A stretch of 7,135 nucleotides of DNA from Pseudohongiella sp. Lineage in GTDB: Bacteria > Pseudomonadota > Gammaproteobacteria > Pseudomonadales > Pseudohongiellaceae. A model generated the notes under the pieces. The model saw nothing but the letters and a program-made list of their open reading frames with translations, made no database searches and was not told the origin of the DNA. Below are positions 1 through 5,604 of this stretch, one piece after another. Within the stretch, counting starts at the first letter, position 1; each line of letters opens with the position of its first letter. The position numbers were made by a program, and so were the translations under genes. The DNA is taken from assembly GCA_030652635.1 (NCBI GenBank), contig JAUSPW010000427.1:1-7135 (forward strand). The letters are read 5' to 3'.

Positions 1-954
1 CTGCACTGGATTGCCCAGGGAGCGCAGCGTGATGGTGATGTAGATCCTTTGGCCCAACTGGTTTGGCCGCCAACTGAGTGGGCCTTTGGTGAACCAGATC
101 TGATTTTGGAGCTGCCACCGCAAGTGATTCCAGCAACCGGTGTACTCGATTACATTAATGTTGTAGTCCCGTTTGAAGGTTTGACCGAAGATCGTTGGGT
201 ACGCGCCAGTCAGTACATCGCAGGTGATCGCACCGTGCTGCACCACACGCTCAACAGCATTTTGCCACCTGGTGCCAATGGTAATCGTCGGTTCTTAGGC
301 GGTGGAAACAGTGCGGATGAAGCCAATATCACGGCGTATATTCCAGGTGCGGAGCCCAGCCACGAGCCGGAAAATACTGGTGGTTTGCTCAAGGCCGGCT
401 CGGAGCTGGCCTTGCAACTGCACTACACCACCAATGGTCGTGAAACAGTGGACAACAGCAAAATTGGTATCTGGTTCTATCCAAAAGATGTTGTGCCCGA
501 GAAACGCATGTCAGGTCAGTGTGCCTGTATCTTCACACCCGAGTGGACTCACATTCCGCCCAACGATCCTGATTTTGAGCAATCTCAATCGATCACGGTG
601 CCACGTGACGCCTACTTGCACGCGTTTTTGCCACACATGCACTTCCGTGGCAAGCGTATGCGTTTTGAAGCGACCTACCCAGACGGTAGCAGCGAAGAGC
701 TGATCAATATCGCCAACTACAACTACAACTGGCAGCTGCGTTACCAGTTGCGTGAGCCCAAACTTGTGCCAGCCGGAACAATCATTACGGCAACCGGTGC
801 GTTTGATAACTCCTCACAAAACAAGATGAACCCGGATCCGAATCGACTGGTACCCTGGGGTCTGCAGAGCTGGGACGAAATGTTCTTCGGCTCAGTGAGC
901 TGGCAGTATGTTGATCCGGAACCTGCAGCCGTTGAGACTGCGTCGGTTCAGTAA
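1..954 (+). CDS. PHM-like copper type II ascorbate-dependent monooxygenase domain protein (5'-partial)
   Basis: The reading frame is open from base 1, so the gene begins upstream of the window; 317 codons and a TAA stop are visible. The visible part resembles the catalytic core of copper type II monooxygenases (peptidylglycine/dopamine hydroxylase fold). Counting visible residues, the six copper ligands of that family all have counterparts. The His-His pair is at 81-82 (VLHHT) and a third His at 141 (LQLHYTT), matching the CuH site. His-Met-His at 212-214 (LPHMHFRG) and Met294 in WDEMFFG match the CuM site. In many bacteria this domain follows a redoxin and/or cytochrome c domain on one polypeptide, often exported; that part, and any signal peptide, would be outside the window. 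The substrate is unknown. A TTG at 49 could be read as a start, but family-like sequence (HWIAQGA) continues upstream of it. The gene converges on the AbgT gene, with a strong hairpin between them. Confidence 0.82.
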   Translation: MHWIAQGAQRDGDVDPLAQLVWPPTEWAFGEPDLILELPPQVIPATGVLDYINVVVPFEGLTEDRWVRASQYIAGDRTVLHHTLNSILPPGANGNRRFLGGGNSADEANITAYIPGAEPSHEPENTGGLLKAGSELALQLHYTTNGRETVDNSKIGIWFYPKDVVPEKRMSGQCACIFTPEWTHIPPNDPDFEQSQSITVPRDAYLHAFLPHMHFRGKRMRFEATYPDGSSEELINIANYNYNWQLRYQLREPKLVPAGTIITATGAFDNSSQNKMNPDPNRLVPWGLQSWDEMFFGSVSWQYVDPEPAAVETASVQ

Positions 955-979
955 ACGAACGAACATCTGAATGGCGGCA

Positions 980-1039
980 ATCAGGGGCCGGGGGAGGCGA
1001 GCGACGCAAACAGCGCAGTCGCCTTCCCCGGCCCCTGAT
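980..1039. terminator. GC-rich 21-bp-arm hairpin between convergent genes, probable bidirectional terminator
   Basis: The arms at 980-1000 and 1019-1039 are complementary over 21 positions with one imperfect pair (G994 against T1025, a G-U wobble in the plus-strand RNA). The loop is 18 nt. The hairpin starts 25 bp after the monooxygenase stop and ends 15 bp before the AbgT stop (minus strand), where a shared terminator is expected. Neither side has a real T tract: only CATTTA follows on the plus strand and TGCCGCC on the minus. It is therefore not a textbook intrinsic terminator and may work as a strong RNA stem that blocks readthrough or protects 3' ends. A slipped pairing (GCGAC at 1001-1005 with GTCGC at 1018-1022) is possible as an alternative. 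Confidence 0.6.
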
Positions 1040-1054
1040 CATTTAGGCAAACAA

Positions 1055-2632
1055 TCAGTTCACCTGCAATTCATATCCGCTGCCAACACCTGGGCCCAGC
1101 GGTAAACCCAATCCAATCCACACCATCGCCAGCACCATACCCGTAATCATCAGCCAGATGCTGTAGGGAATCATGGTAGCGGCAAGCGATCCCAATCCAA
1201 ATTCTTTGTTCCAGCGCTGGCAAAACGCCAGAATCAGCGGGAAATAAGGCATTAGTGGCGTAATGATATTGGTTGCGCCGTCACCGACCCGGTAGGCGGC
1301 CGTGGTCATCTCCGGACTGACACCCAGCAGCATCATCATCGGCACCAGCACGGGCGCCAACAATGCCCACTTGGCGCTGGCTGAGCCGATAAACAAGTTG
1401 ATTGACGCCGTTAGCAAGATGATCAAGGCAATCAGCATGGGCATCGGCAATTCAGCCGAGCGAATCATGTCCGCGCCATTAATCGCGAAAATCAACCCAA
1501 GGTTGGACCAGTTGAACATCGCGACAAAGTGCGCAGCAGCAAACGCCAATACCAGATAGTAGGCAAGATCGCCCATGGCGCCGGACATCATGGTCACCAC
1601 ATCCCGGTGACTTTTAACGGTGCCGGCGGCAGATCCATACGCCCAACCGGTTGCCAGGAAAAGCAGGAAAAACGCAGCAACCAATGATTGATAAAACGGT
1701 TGCAGGCGTGCTGCTCCCATGTCTTCGTTGATCAGGGGCGTACCCGGTGAGAAACACAGCACCAGCCACAACCCGACAATACCCAAGGCTGCCCAACCCG
1801 CGCGACGCAATCCGGCCTGTTCTGCAGCGGTCAGCGTGCTGTCTTCGCGGGTGCTCAGGCCAACGCTGTTATTGGCAATAATGGCTTTGGCTGACCCCAG
1901 TCTGGGTTCAATGATTTTGTCGGTCACGTACCAGATCACTGGCAAGTAGACAAACACCATGGCGGCAATAAAAAACCAGTTGCCCGCGATATTCATAACC
2001 CATCCCTGATCAAGGGTCACCACCGCAGCTTCAGTGATGCCAAACAGCAAGGCGTCCAGTTGCCCGGGAATCAGGTTGGCCGAAAATCCCCCGGAAACAC
2101 CAGCAAACGCAGCTGCGATGCCGGCGATGGGATGGCGCCCGGCTGCCGCATACACAACGCCTGCCAGTGGAATCAGTACCACGTACGCGGCATCAGCCGC
2201 GAGATTACCCAGCATCGCCAGCAGCGCAACAACAGGTGTCAGCATGGCAAGTGGTGCTTTTTTAACCGCGCTGCTCATGGCGGTGGCAAACAAACCGCTG
2301 CGCTCAGCCACACCGGCTCCCAGCATCACCAACAGCACATACCCCAGCGGATGAAAGTGGGCGAAGGTGGTTGGCATTTGCGTGAGCAGACGCTGCAGAT
2401 TTTCAGCCGACAGCAGGCTTGCGGATAACACGATCACCGGGCTGCCGTCGGCCTGTACTTGCGTGGGATGGACCGCGGATATGCCCAAAAGCGACGCAAT
2501 GACGCTGATCACAATGACCCCGCCAATCAACCAGAAGAATATAAAAACCGGATCAGGGAGTCGGTTGCCGGTGTCTTCAATCCAACCAAGGATGCCCTTG
2601 GATTTGTCACCGGTATCAGGAATTTGTGCCAT
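1055..2632 (-). CDS. abgT: AbgT-family transporter (p-aminobenzoyl-glutamate / antimetabolite transporter)
   Basis: This 525-residue inner-membrane protein has the length and pattern of the AbgT family (E. coli AbgT, gonococcal MtrF, Alcanivorax YdaH). Members import p-aminobenzoyl-glutamate or, for MtrF and YdaH, export sulfonamides by proton antiport. The N-terminal LPDPVFIFFWL, the block NLAADAAYVVLIPLAG (143-158), GGFSANL with Asp193 soon after, and the C-terminal YRVGDGATNIITPLMPYF (447-464) are family signatures. Trp422, Pro440, Arg448 and Asp451 fall at the spacing of residues I recall as functionally important in MtrF (W420, P438, R446, D449), and Asp193 matches D193. About ten membrane segments and re-entrant hairpins are expected. 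The ATG is preceded by AAAAGGA with a 7-nt gap, which fixes the start. The gene is divergent from the XRE regulator. Import versus drug export cannot be decided from sequence. Confidence 0.93.
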   Translation of the reverse strand: MAQIPDTGDKSKGILGWIEDTGNRLPDPVFIFFWLIGGVIVISVIASLLGISAVHPTQVQADGSPVIVLSASLLSAENLQRLLTQMPTTFAHFHPLGYVLLVMLGAGVAERSGLFATAMSSAVKKAPLAMLTPVVALLAMLGNLAADAAYVVLIPLAGVVYAAAGRHPIAGIAAAFAGVSGGFSANLIPGQLDALLFGITEAAVVTLDQGWVMNIAGNWFFIAAMVFVYLPVIWYVTDKIIEPRLGSAKAIIANNSVGLSTREDSTLTAAEQAGLRRAGWAALGIVGLWLVLCFSPGTPLINEDMGAARLQPFYQSLVAAFFLLFLATGWAYGSAAGTVKSHRDVVTMMSGAMGDLAYYLVLAFAAAHFVAMFNWSNLGLIFAINGADMIRSAELPMPMLIALIILLTASINLFIGSASAKWALLAPVLVPMMMLLGVSPEMTTAAYRVGDGATNIITPLMPYFPLILAFCQRWNKEFGLGSLAATMIPYSIWLMITGMVLAMVWIGLGLPLGPGVGSGYELQVN

Positions 2633-2639
2633 TGTGAGG

Positions 2640-2646
2640 TCCTTTT
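2640..2646 (-). promoter_or_regulatory. Ribosome binding site of the AbgT-family gene
   Basis: On the minus strand AAAAGGA lies 7 nt before the ATG at 2632-2630. It is a good Shine-Dalgarno match at normal spacing and supports this start. Confidence 0.7.
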
Positions 2647-2690
2647 GTCTTGTTGTCGTTTTGCGACTGAGTTTTCAGCTTCGTGTGCCA

Positions 2691-2719
2691 AGCATAATGC
2701 AGGCATGGCTGTGCAGCAA
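2691..2719 (-). promoter_or_regulatory. Candidate sigma-70 promoter for the AbgT-family gene
   Basis: Read on the minus strand: TTGCTG (2719-2714, 3/6 to the -35 consensus), a 17-bp spacer, then TATGCT (2696-2691, 4/6 to the -10 consensus). Transcription would start near 2684, giving a leader of about 50 nt. The match is modest; position and spacing are the main support. Confidence 0.35.
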
Positions 2720-2760
2720 AGTGAAGATATGCAGGAGAAAGGGGTAGCAGACTGGTGGTC

Positions 2761-2814
2761 GGGAGAATGCAGCAACAGCGGTTCTTGATTGAACAACTGC
2801 TACTGCATTCCCCT
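2761..2814. promoter_or_regulatory. Long imperfect palindrome in the abgT/XRE intergenic region
   Basis: The arms at 2761-2784 and 2791-2814 surround a 6-nt centre (TTGATT). Pairing is perfect for the 8-bp block GAATGCAG/CTGCATTC (2765-2772 with 2803-2810) and for GTTC/GAAC next to the centre. Five mismatches interrupt the arms overall, and there is one G-T pair at the outer end. It lies upstream of both divergent genes, so it could be a regulator-binding site or an RNA hairpin. It is not followed by a T tract, so an intrinsic terminator is unlikely. Confidence 0.45.
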
Positions 2815-2831
2815 GCCTTCCGACCGGACCG

Positions 2832-2859
2832 TTGCTTCCTGCTGGCAGATTTGTATAAC
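2832..2859 (+). promoter_or_regulatory. Candidate promoter for the XRE regulator gene
   Basis: TTGCTT (2832-2837, 3/6 to the -35 consensus), a 16-bp spacer and TATAAC (2854-2859, 5/6 to the -10 consensus) would start RNA near 2866, at the first of two dyads and about 39 nt before the ATG. A second -10-like box, TATAAA at 2893-2898, lies between the dyads. It lacks a clear -35 and would give a nearly leaderless message. Confidence 0.4.
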
Positions 2860-2865
2860 GCGTTT

Positions 2866-2881
2866 GAACCGCTTGTGGTTC
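2866..2881. promoter_or_regulatory. Operator-like dyad 1 (GAACCGC-TT-GTGGTTC)
   Basis: A 16-bp inverted repeat with one mismatched pair, centred at 2873.5. It shares the pattern AACC-N6-GGTT with the dyad 30 bp downstream. It lies just after the candidate -10 box of the XRE gene, so a bound protein would block transcription initiation. A small dimeric helix-turn-helix protein typically binds a dyad of this size; the protein encoded immediately downstream is the obvious candidate. Confidence 0.5.
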
Positions 2882-2896
2882 GTTAACAGCAGTATA

Positions 2897-2910
2897 AACC
2901 ATGTATGGTT
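2897..2910. promoter_or_regulatory. Operator-like dyad 2 (AACCAT-GT-ATGGTT) overlapping the XRE start codon
   Basis: A perfect 6-bp inverted repeat around GT, centred at 2903.5. It includes the ATG at 2905-2907. With dyad 1 it fits the consensus AACCRY-NN-RYGGTT, and the 30-bp centre distance (about three helical turns) puts both sites on one face of the DNA. This is a typical layout for autorepression. Confidence 0.5.
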
Positions 2911-3249
2911 CACTTGCGTTCAAGATTGGCAGCATTTATCAGGCAGCGGCGCGGCAGCATGCCTCAGCGAACTTTTGCCCGAAAAACCGGATTGGCGCAG
3001 TCATCTATCATGCGCATAGAAAATGAAGATCAGAACGTCACGCTGGAAACGTTGGAGATGTTGTGCCAGACCTTCCACATTGATGTCGCGGAGTTGTTCC
3101 CGCCAGTTGACAGCATTCGGGTGTATCAACCGCCCGCGCGCAGCGGGGCAGATATGCCCATGGTCCATGAGCCTGAGTCGCCCGAGAGCGGTACATCGCC
3201 GCTTCTTACAGGCAAAATCAAACACAAGCCCAAGAAAAAGCTTAAATAA
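2905..3249 (+). CDS. XRE-family helix-turn-helix transcriptional regulator
   Basis: A 114-residue protein whose residues 4-65 form a complete HTH_3 (Cro/C1-type) domain. The helix-turn-helix core is at about 21-42 (QRTFARKTGLAQSSIMRIEN), followed by the typical TLETLEMLCQTFHIDVAELF. The tail (66-114) has no recognisable sensor or cupin domain. It is rich in proline and charge and ends in a lysine-rich stretch (KHKPKKKLK) that might add non-specific DNA affinity. The ATG at 2905 is the only good start: an in-frame stop lies at 2884, and the internal Met19 would remove helix 1. No Shine-Dalgarno sequence is evident, and the start codon lies inside a palindrome, so translation or initiation may itself be regulated. 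Likely targets are its own promoter and perhaps the divergent AbgT gene. The 3' end overlaps the convergent membrane protein gene by 8 bp. Confidence 0.85.
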   Translation: MVHLRSRLAAFIRQRRGSMPQRTFARKTGLAQSSIMRIENEDQNVTLETLEMLCQTFHIDVAELFPPVDSIRVYQPPARSGADMPMVHEPESPESGTSPLLTGKIKHKPKKKLK

Positions 3250-3565
3250 AACTCAGTGTTGCCAACGCATTGGTCATGACCAGCAGCAGAAACAGCATCG
3301 CAATCCGCCCTAAAGCTTTGCCGGGGTCTTCGCCCTTAAAACCGCGTTTGATACCCAGCAACAACAAAAACGTCCAGACAATCAGCAGCGACAGCAGAAT
3401 CACAAAACGCTGCCACGCCTCGTCGGCCACTGCCGCACTGCCCAGTACAAAAAATACCGCCGACATGCTCAGAAAGAGTGACCAGTAGGTCAATGCCAGA
3501 CCGTAATGTCCCTGGATCAGACGTTTAAATGGGCTGATGTTGTGTTGTTTAGGTGAATTCATCAT
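3242..3565 (-). CDS. Small integral membrane protein of unknown function
   Basis: A 107-residue protein (MMNSPKQH start). A polar N-terminus (FKRLIQGHYGLALTYW) is followed by three probable membrane helices at about 24-47, 52-71 and 87-106. The loop between helices 2 and 3 is short and basic (IKRGFKGEDPGK), and the chain ends within or just after helix 3. The opening 'FKRLI-G-YGLA-T-W' reminds me of uncharacterised small membrane proteins found in proteobacteria, but I cannot assign a family or function. Two adjacent ATG codons (3565-3563 and 3562-3560) could start it; neither has a convincing ribosome binding site. It is divergent from yfbR and overlaps the XRE stop region by 8 bp. The hydrophobicity pattern and the lack of a better frame argue that it is real. 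Confidence 0.68.
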   Translation of the reverse strand: MMNSPKQHNISPFKRLIQGHYGLALTYWSLFLSMSAVFFVLGSAAVADEAWQRFVILLSLLIVWTFLLLLGIKRGFKGEDPGKALGRIAMLFLLLVMTNALATLSFI

Positions 3566-3603
3566 CGCGTATGACAGTGCTCGAGGCTGTTTGACTGGTC
3601 ACG

Positions 3604-3632
3604 ATAGTAACAGCGCCAGCGAAATCATCCAA
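3604..3632 (-). promoter_or_regulatory. Weak candidate promoter for the small membrane protein gene
   Basis: On the minus strand TTGGAT (3632-3627) and TACTAT (3609-3604) are separated by 17 bp, matching the consensus at 3/6 and 4/6. The start would be near 3597, about 30 nt before the ATG. The support is limited. Confidence 0.22.
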
Positions 3633-3648
3633 GCCAGCCAGACCAAGG

Positions 3649-3677
3649 TTGACTATGCCGGATGGCACATCGAGAAT
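3649..3677 (+). promoter_or_regulatory. Candidate sigma-70 promoter for the yfbR-MFS-ppc run
   Basis: TTGACT (3649-3654, 5/6 to the -35 consensus), a 17-bp spacer and GAGAAT (3672-3677, 4/6 to the -10 consensus) would start RNA near 3684, about 30 nt before the yfbR ATG at 3714. It also argues against translation starting upstream at 3537. Confidence 0.4.
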
Positions 3678-3713
3678 GCCCTCTGGTGTTACTGCCCGGA
3701 GCCTTTATCCCTC

Positions 3714-4310
3714 ATGTCTGATTTTATCCGAAGTCATTTTTATGCCTATATCAGCAAACTGCGCTGGTTGCAGCGTTGGGGTATGAAGCGCAATGTCATT
3801 ACTGAAAACGTGATGGAGCATAGCTGGGAAGTTGCCACCATTGCTCATGTGCTGGCCTTGGTCAAAAATCGCTACTTTGATGGCCATCTAGACGTCAACG
3901 CTGTGGTGGTGGCGGCTCTTTATCACGATTGCAGTGAAGTGATTACGGGCGACATGCCATCGCCCATCAAGTACCACTCGCCGGAAATTACTCGCGCGTA
4001 CAAAGCCATCGAACAGCAGGCTGGCCACGAATTGCTCAATTTGCTGCCGGCTGATCTGCAGGCAGATTTCCGAAAGGTCTTGATTGAAGAAGAACTGCCT
4101 GACGACGTTCACTCGGTGATCAAGGCGGCTGACACCATCTGCGCGTATCTGAAATGCAAGGCCGAAGTTCAGGCAGGCAATACAGAATTCTCGAAGGCTG
4201 AAGAAGACGTGCGCCTACGTCTGGAACGCATCAATAGTCCGGAAGTCCGTTATTTTATGCAGACGTTTGCGCCCAGCTACGGTTTGACGCTGGACGAGTT
4301 ACTGAAGTGA
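3714..4310 (+). CDS. yfbR: 5'-deoxynucleotidase YfbR (HD-domain)
   Basis: This 198-residue cytoplasmic enzyme hydrolyses 5'-deoxyribonucleoside monophosphates to nucleoside and phosphate, using a divalent metal. It aligns along its whole length with E. coli YfbR (199 aa), offset by three. The HD-domain metal ligands are His36 (ENVMEHSW), His71-Asp72 (LYHDCSEV) and Asp140 (KAADTICAYLKC). Glu75 and Asp80 match the active-site acidic residues, and Arg21-Trp22 match the substrate-recognition pair Arg18-Trp19. The frame is open back to 3537, but those 59 residues have no counterpart in the family, would overlap the divergent gene's start, and precede the candidate promoter. The Met at 3714, with a weak CGGAG 12 nt before it, gives the family length. 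The gene probably heads an operon with the MFS and ppc genes. Role: dNMP turnover and nucleotide pool control. Confidence 0.94.
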   Translation: MSDFIRSHFYAYISKLRWLQRWGMKRNVITENVMEHSWEVATIAHVLALVKNRYFDGHLDVNAVVVAALYHDCSEVITGDMPSPIKYHSPEITRAYKAIEQQAGHELLNLLPADLQADFRKVLIEEELPDDVHSVIKAADTICAYLKCKAEVQAGNTEFSKAEEDVRLRLERINSPEVRYFMQTFAPSYGLTLDELLK

Positions 4311-4344
4311 AACACATGAATGACGTGAGTCGCGGGTGTTGTGC

Positions 4345-5604
4345 ATGACGGGCTATTTTTCATTTATAAAACAGCATTGGGCCTTGCTCGGGTTCGGGTT
4401 TCTGACGGTGTTTTGGGGTAACTTCGGGCAATCGTTTTTTGTTGCCTGGTTTGGCGCGGATATCCAGCGCTCGCTGGAGCTCAGTGCAGCTGAGTATGGC
4501 AGCGCTTATTCACTGGGAACCTTGATGTCGGCAGTTGTGGTGTTATGGGCAGGCGGTTTGATTGATCGAGTCAGCCTGCGCACGTATACCCTGCTGGTAT
4601 CAGCCGGTCTGGCATCCGCGATGCTTGTGCTGTCACAGGCCAATAATCTCTGGATACTGCTGTTGGGTTTTTCCCTGTTGCGCATGTTTGGTCAGGCGTT
4701 GTTGCCACATACCGGCATTACCAGCATGACGCGGCATTTTGACAATCAACGTGGCAAAGCGGTCAGTGTGGCAATGTCTGCCGTACCGGGCGGCGAAATC
4801 GTATTGCCCGTGTTGGCTGTTGCGCTGATTGCAGCAGTGGGTTGGCAATCCACATTTTTCTGGCTCGCAATTGCGGTGCCCGTGCTGCTGGTGCCCTTGT
4901 TGTTGTGGTTGTTATCGCGCGCACAGATGTCGGACGCTGTATCGCAGACAGAACAGACAGACCAGACAGCAGCAAGCGCCGATCCAATGGCTGCGGATTT
5001 TTCAGCCGGTCGCGCTGAAGTGCTGCGTGATTACCGCTACTGGTTGGCGATGCCGGGTATTATTGCCAACCCTTTTCTGATCACAGGAATTTTTATCCAT
5101 CAGAATTTTCTGGCTGATGTGAAAGACTGGAGTCTTAGCTGGTTGGCGACCTGTTTTGTGGTGTACGGCATTGTGCATTGGATCAGCTCCCTGGTGACGG
5201 GTGCTTTGGTTGACCGTTTTAAAGGTGTGCGTTTGTTATCGGTGTTTCTGCTGCCATTGCTGCTGTGTATGCTGGTTGCAGCTTTTGTGCAAGGACAATG
5301 GGCGGCGCTGTTGATGATGGTTTTGCTGGGTGTGTCGGCTGGCAGCAGCCCTCCCATTACCGGGGCGCTCTGGCCGGAAATCTACGGGACGCGTAAACTG
5401 GGTTCCATCAGAGCCATGAATATGTCAGTGATGGTGCTGTCAACTTCAGTAGCGCCGGTATTGTTTGGTTATTTTATTGACAGCGGCGTGACTGCCGCAG
5501 GCTTGTACGGTAGCGGCGCCTTATATGTCTTTCTGGCGCTGATCCTGATGAATTTTTCGTATCCGTCAAATCCGGCACCCATAGGGCTGAGAGGAGTTGT
5601 ATGA
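4345..5604 (+). CDS. Major facilitator superfamily (MFS) transporter
   Basis: A protein of about 419 residues with the twelve-helix MFS pattern: two six-helix halves joined by a polar loop (residues about 193-228). The loop 2-3 signature (GGLIDRVSLR, about 70-79) recurs in the second half as GALVDRFKGVR (about 286-296), as expected. The segment RGKAVSVAMSAVPGGEIVLP and the late EIYGTRKLGSIRAMN resemble monocarboxylate or oxalate:formate-type MFS carriers, but the substrate cannot be assigned. The start is uncertain: GTG at 4336, TTG at 4339 and ATG at 4345 are in frame after a stop at 4321, and I chose the ATG. It lies 34 bp after yfbR, and its TGA overlaps the ppc ATG, which implies one transcript and coupled translation. 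The central loop contains a short tandem repeat. Confidence 0.88.
   Translation: MTGYFSFIKQHWALLGFGFLTVFWGNFGQSFFVAWFGADIQRSLELSAAEYGSAYSLGTLMSAVVVLWAGGLIDRVSLRTYTLLVSAGLASAMLVLSQANNLWILLLGFSLLRMFGQALLPHTGITSMTRHFDNQRGKAVSVAMSAVPGGEIVLPVLAVALIAAVGWQSTFFWLAIAVPVLLVPLLLWLLSRAQMSDAVSQTEQTDQTAASADPMAADFSAGRAEVLRDYRYWLAMPGIIANPFLITGIFIHQNFLADVKDWSLSWLATCFVVYGIVHWISSLVTGALVDRFKGVRLLSVFLLPLLLCMLVAAFVQGQWAALLMMVLLGVSAGSSPPITGALWPEIYGTRKLGSIRAMNMSVMVLSTSVAPVLFGYFIDSGVTAAGLYGSGALYVFLALILMNFSYPSNPAPIGLRGVV
4945..4971 (+). repeat. Three tandem 9-bp units in the MFS central loop
   Basis: CAGACAGAA, CAGACAGAC and CAGACAGCA follow one another in frame and encode QTE-QTD-QTA (residues 201-209 from the ATG at 4345). 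The units are a multiple of three, so copy changes would lengthen or shorten the cytoplasmic loop without a frameshift. Confidence 0.75.
5591..5596 (+). promoter_or_regulatory. Ribosome binding site of ppc
   Basis: GAGGAG lies 4 nt before the ATG at 5601, inside the last codons of the MFS gene. It is a strong Shine-Dalgarno match and fixes the ppc start, with the ATGA stop/start overlap. Confidence 0.7.

Noticed and set aside
49..51. TTG as the true start of the copper monooxygenase gene
   Set aside because: The frame is open to base 1 with family-like residues upstream, and these proteins are normally much longer at the N-terminus.
302..703. 133-codon frame overlapping the monooxygenase gene
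   Set aside because: It is out of frame with a protein whose copper-ligand motifs are intact, and the translation shows no domain.
1731..1739. ATCAGGGGC inside abgT, identical to the outer part of the hairpin arm at 980
   Set aside because: A nine-base match with no paired arm; chance occurrence is likely.
1302..2354. Several plus-strand open frames inside the AbgT gene
   Set aside because: They are antisense shadows of a clearly conserved membrane protein, with no ribosome binding sites or recognisable domains.
2459..2935. Possible small genes in the abgT/XRE intergenic region (either strand)
   Set aside because: They overlap the abgT start, the palindrome and the dyads, lack convincing ribosome binding sites and resemble no protein family.
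3537..3713. A 59-residue N-terminal extension of YfbR
   Set aside because: It has no counterpart in the family, covers the start of the divergent membrane protein gene, and lies mostly before the candidate promoter. The Met at 3714 gives the normal family length.
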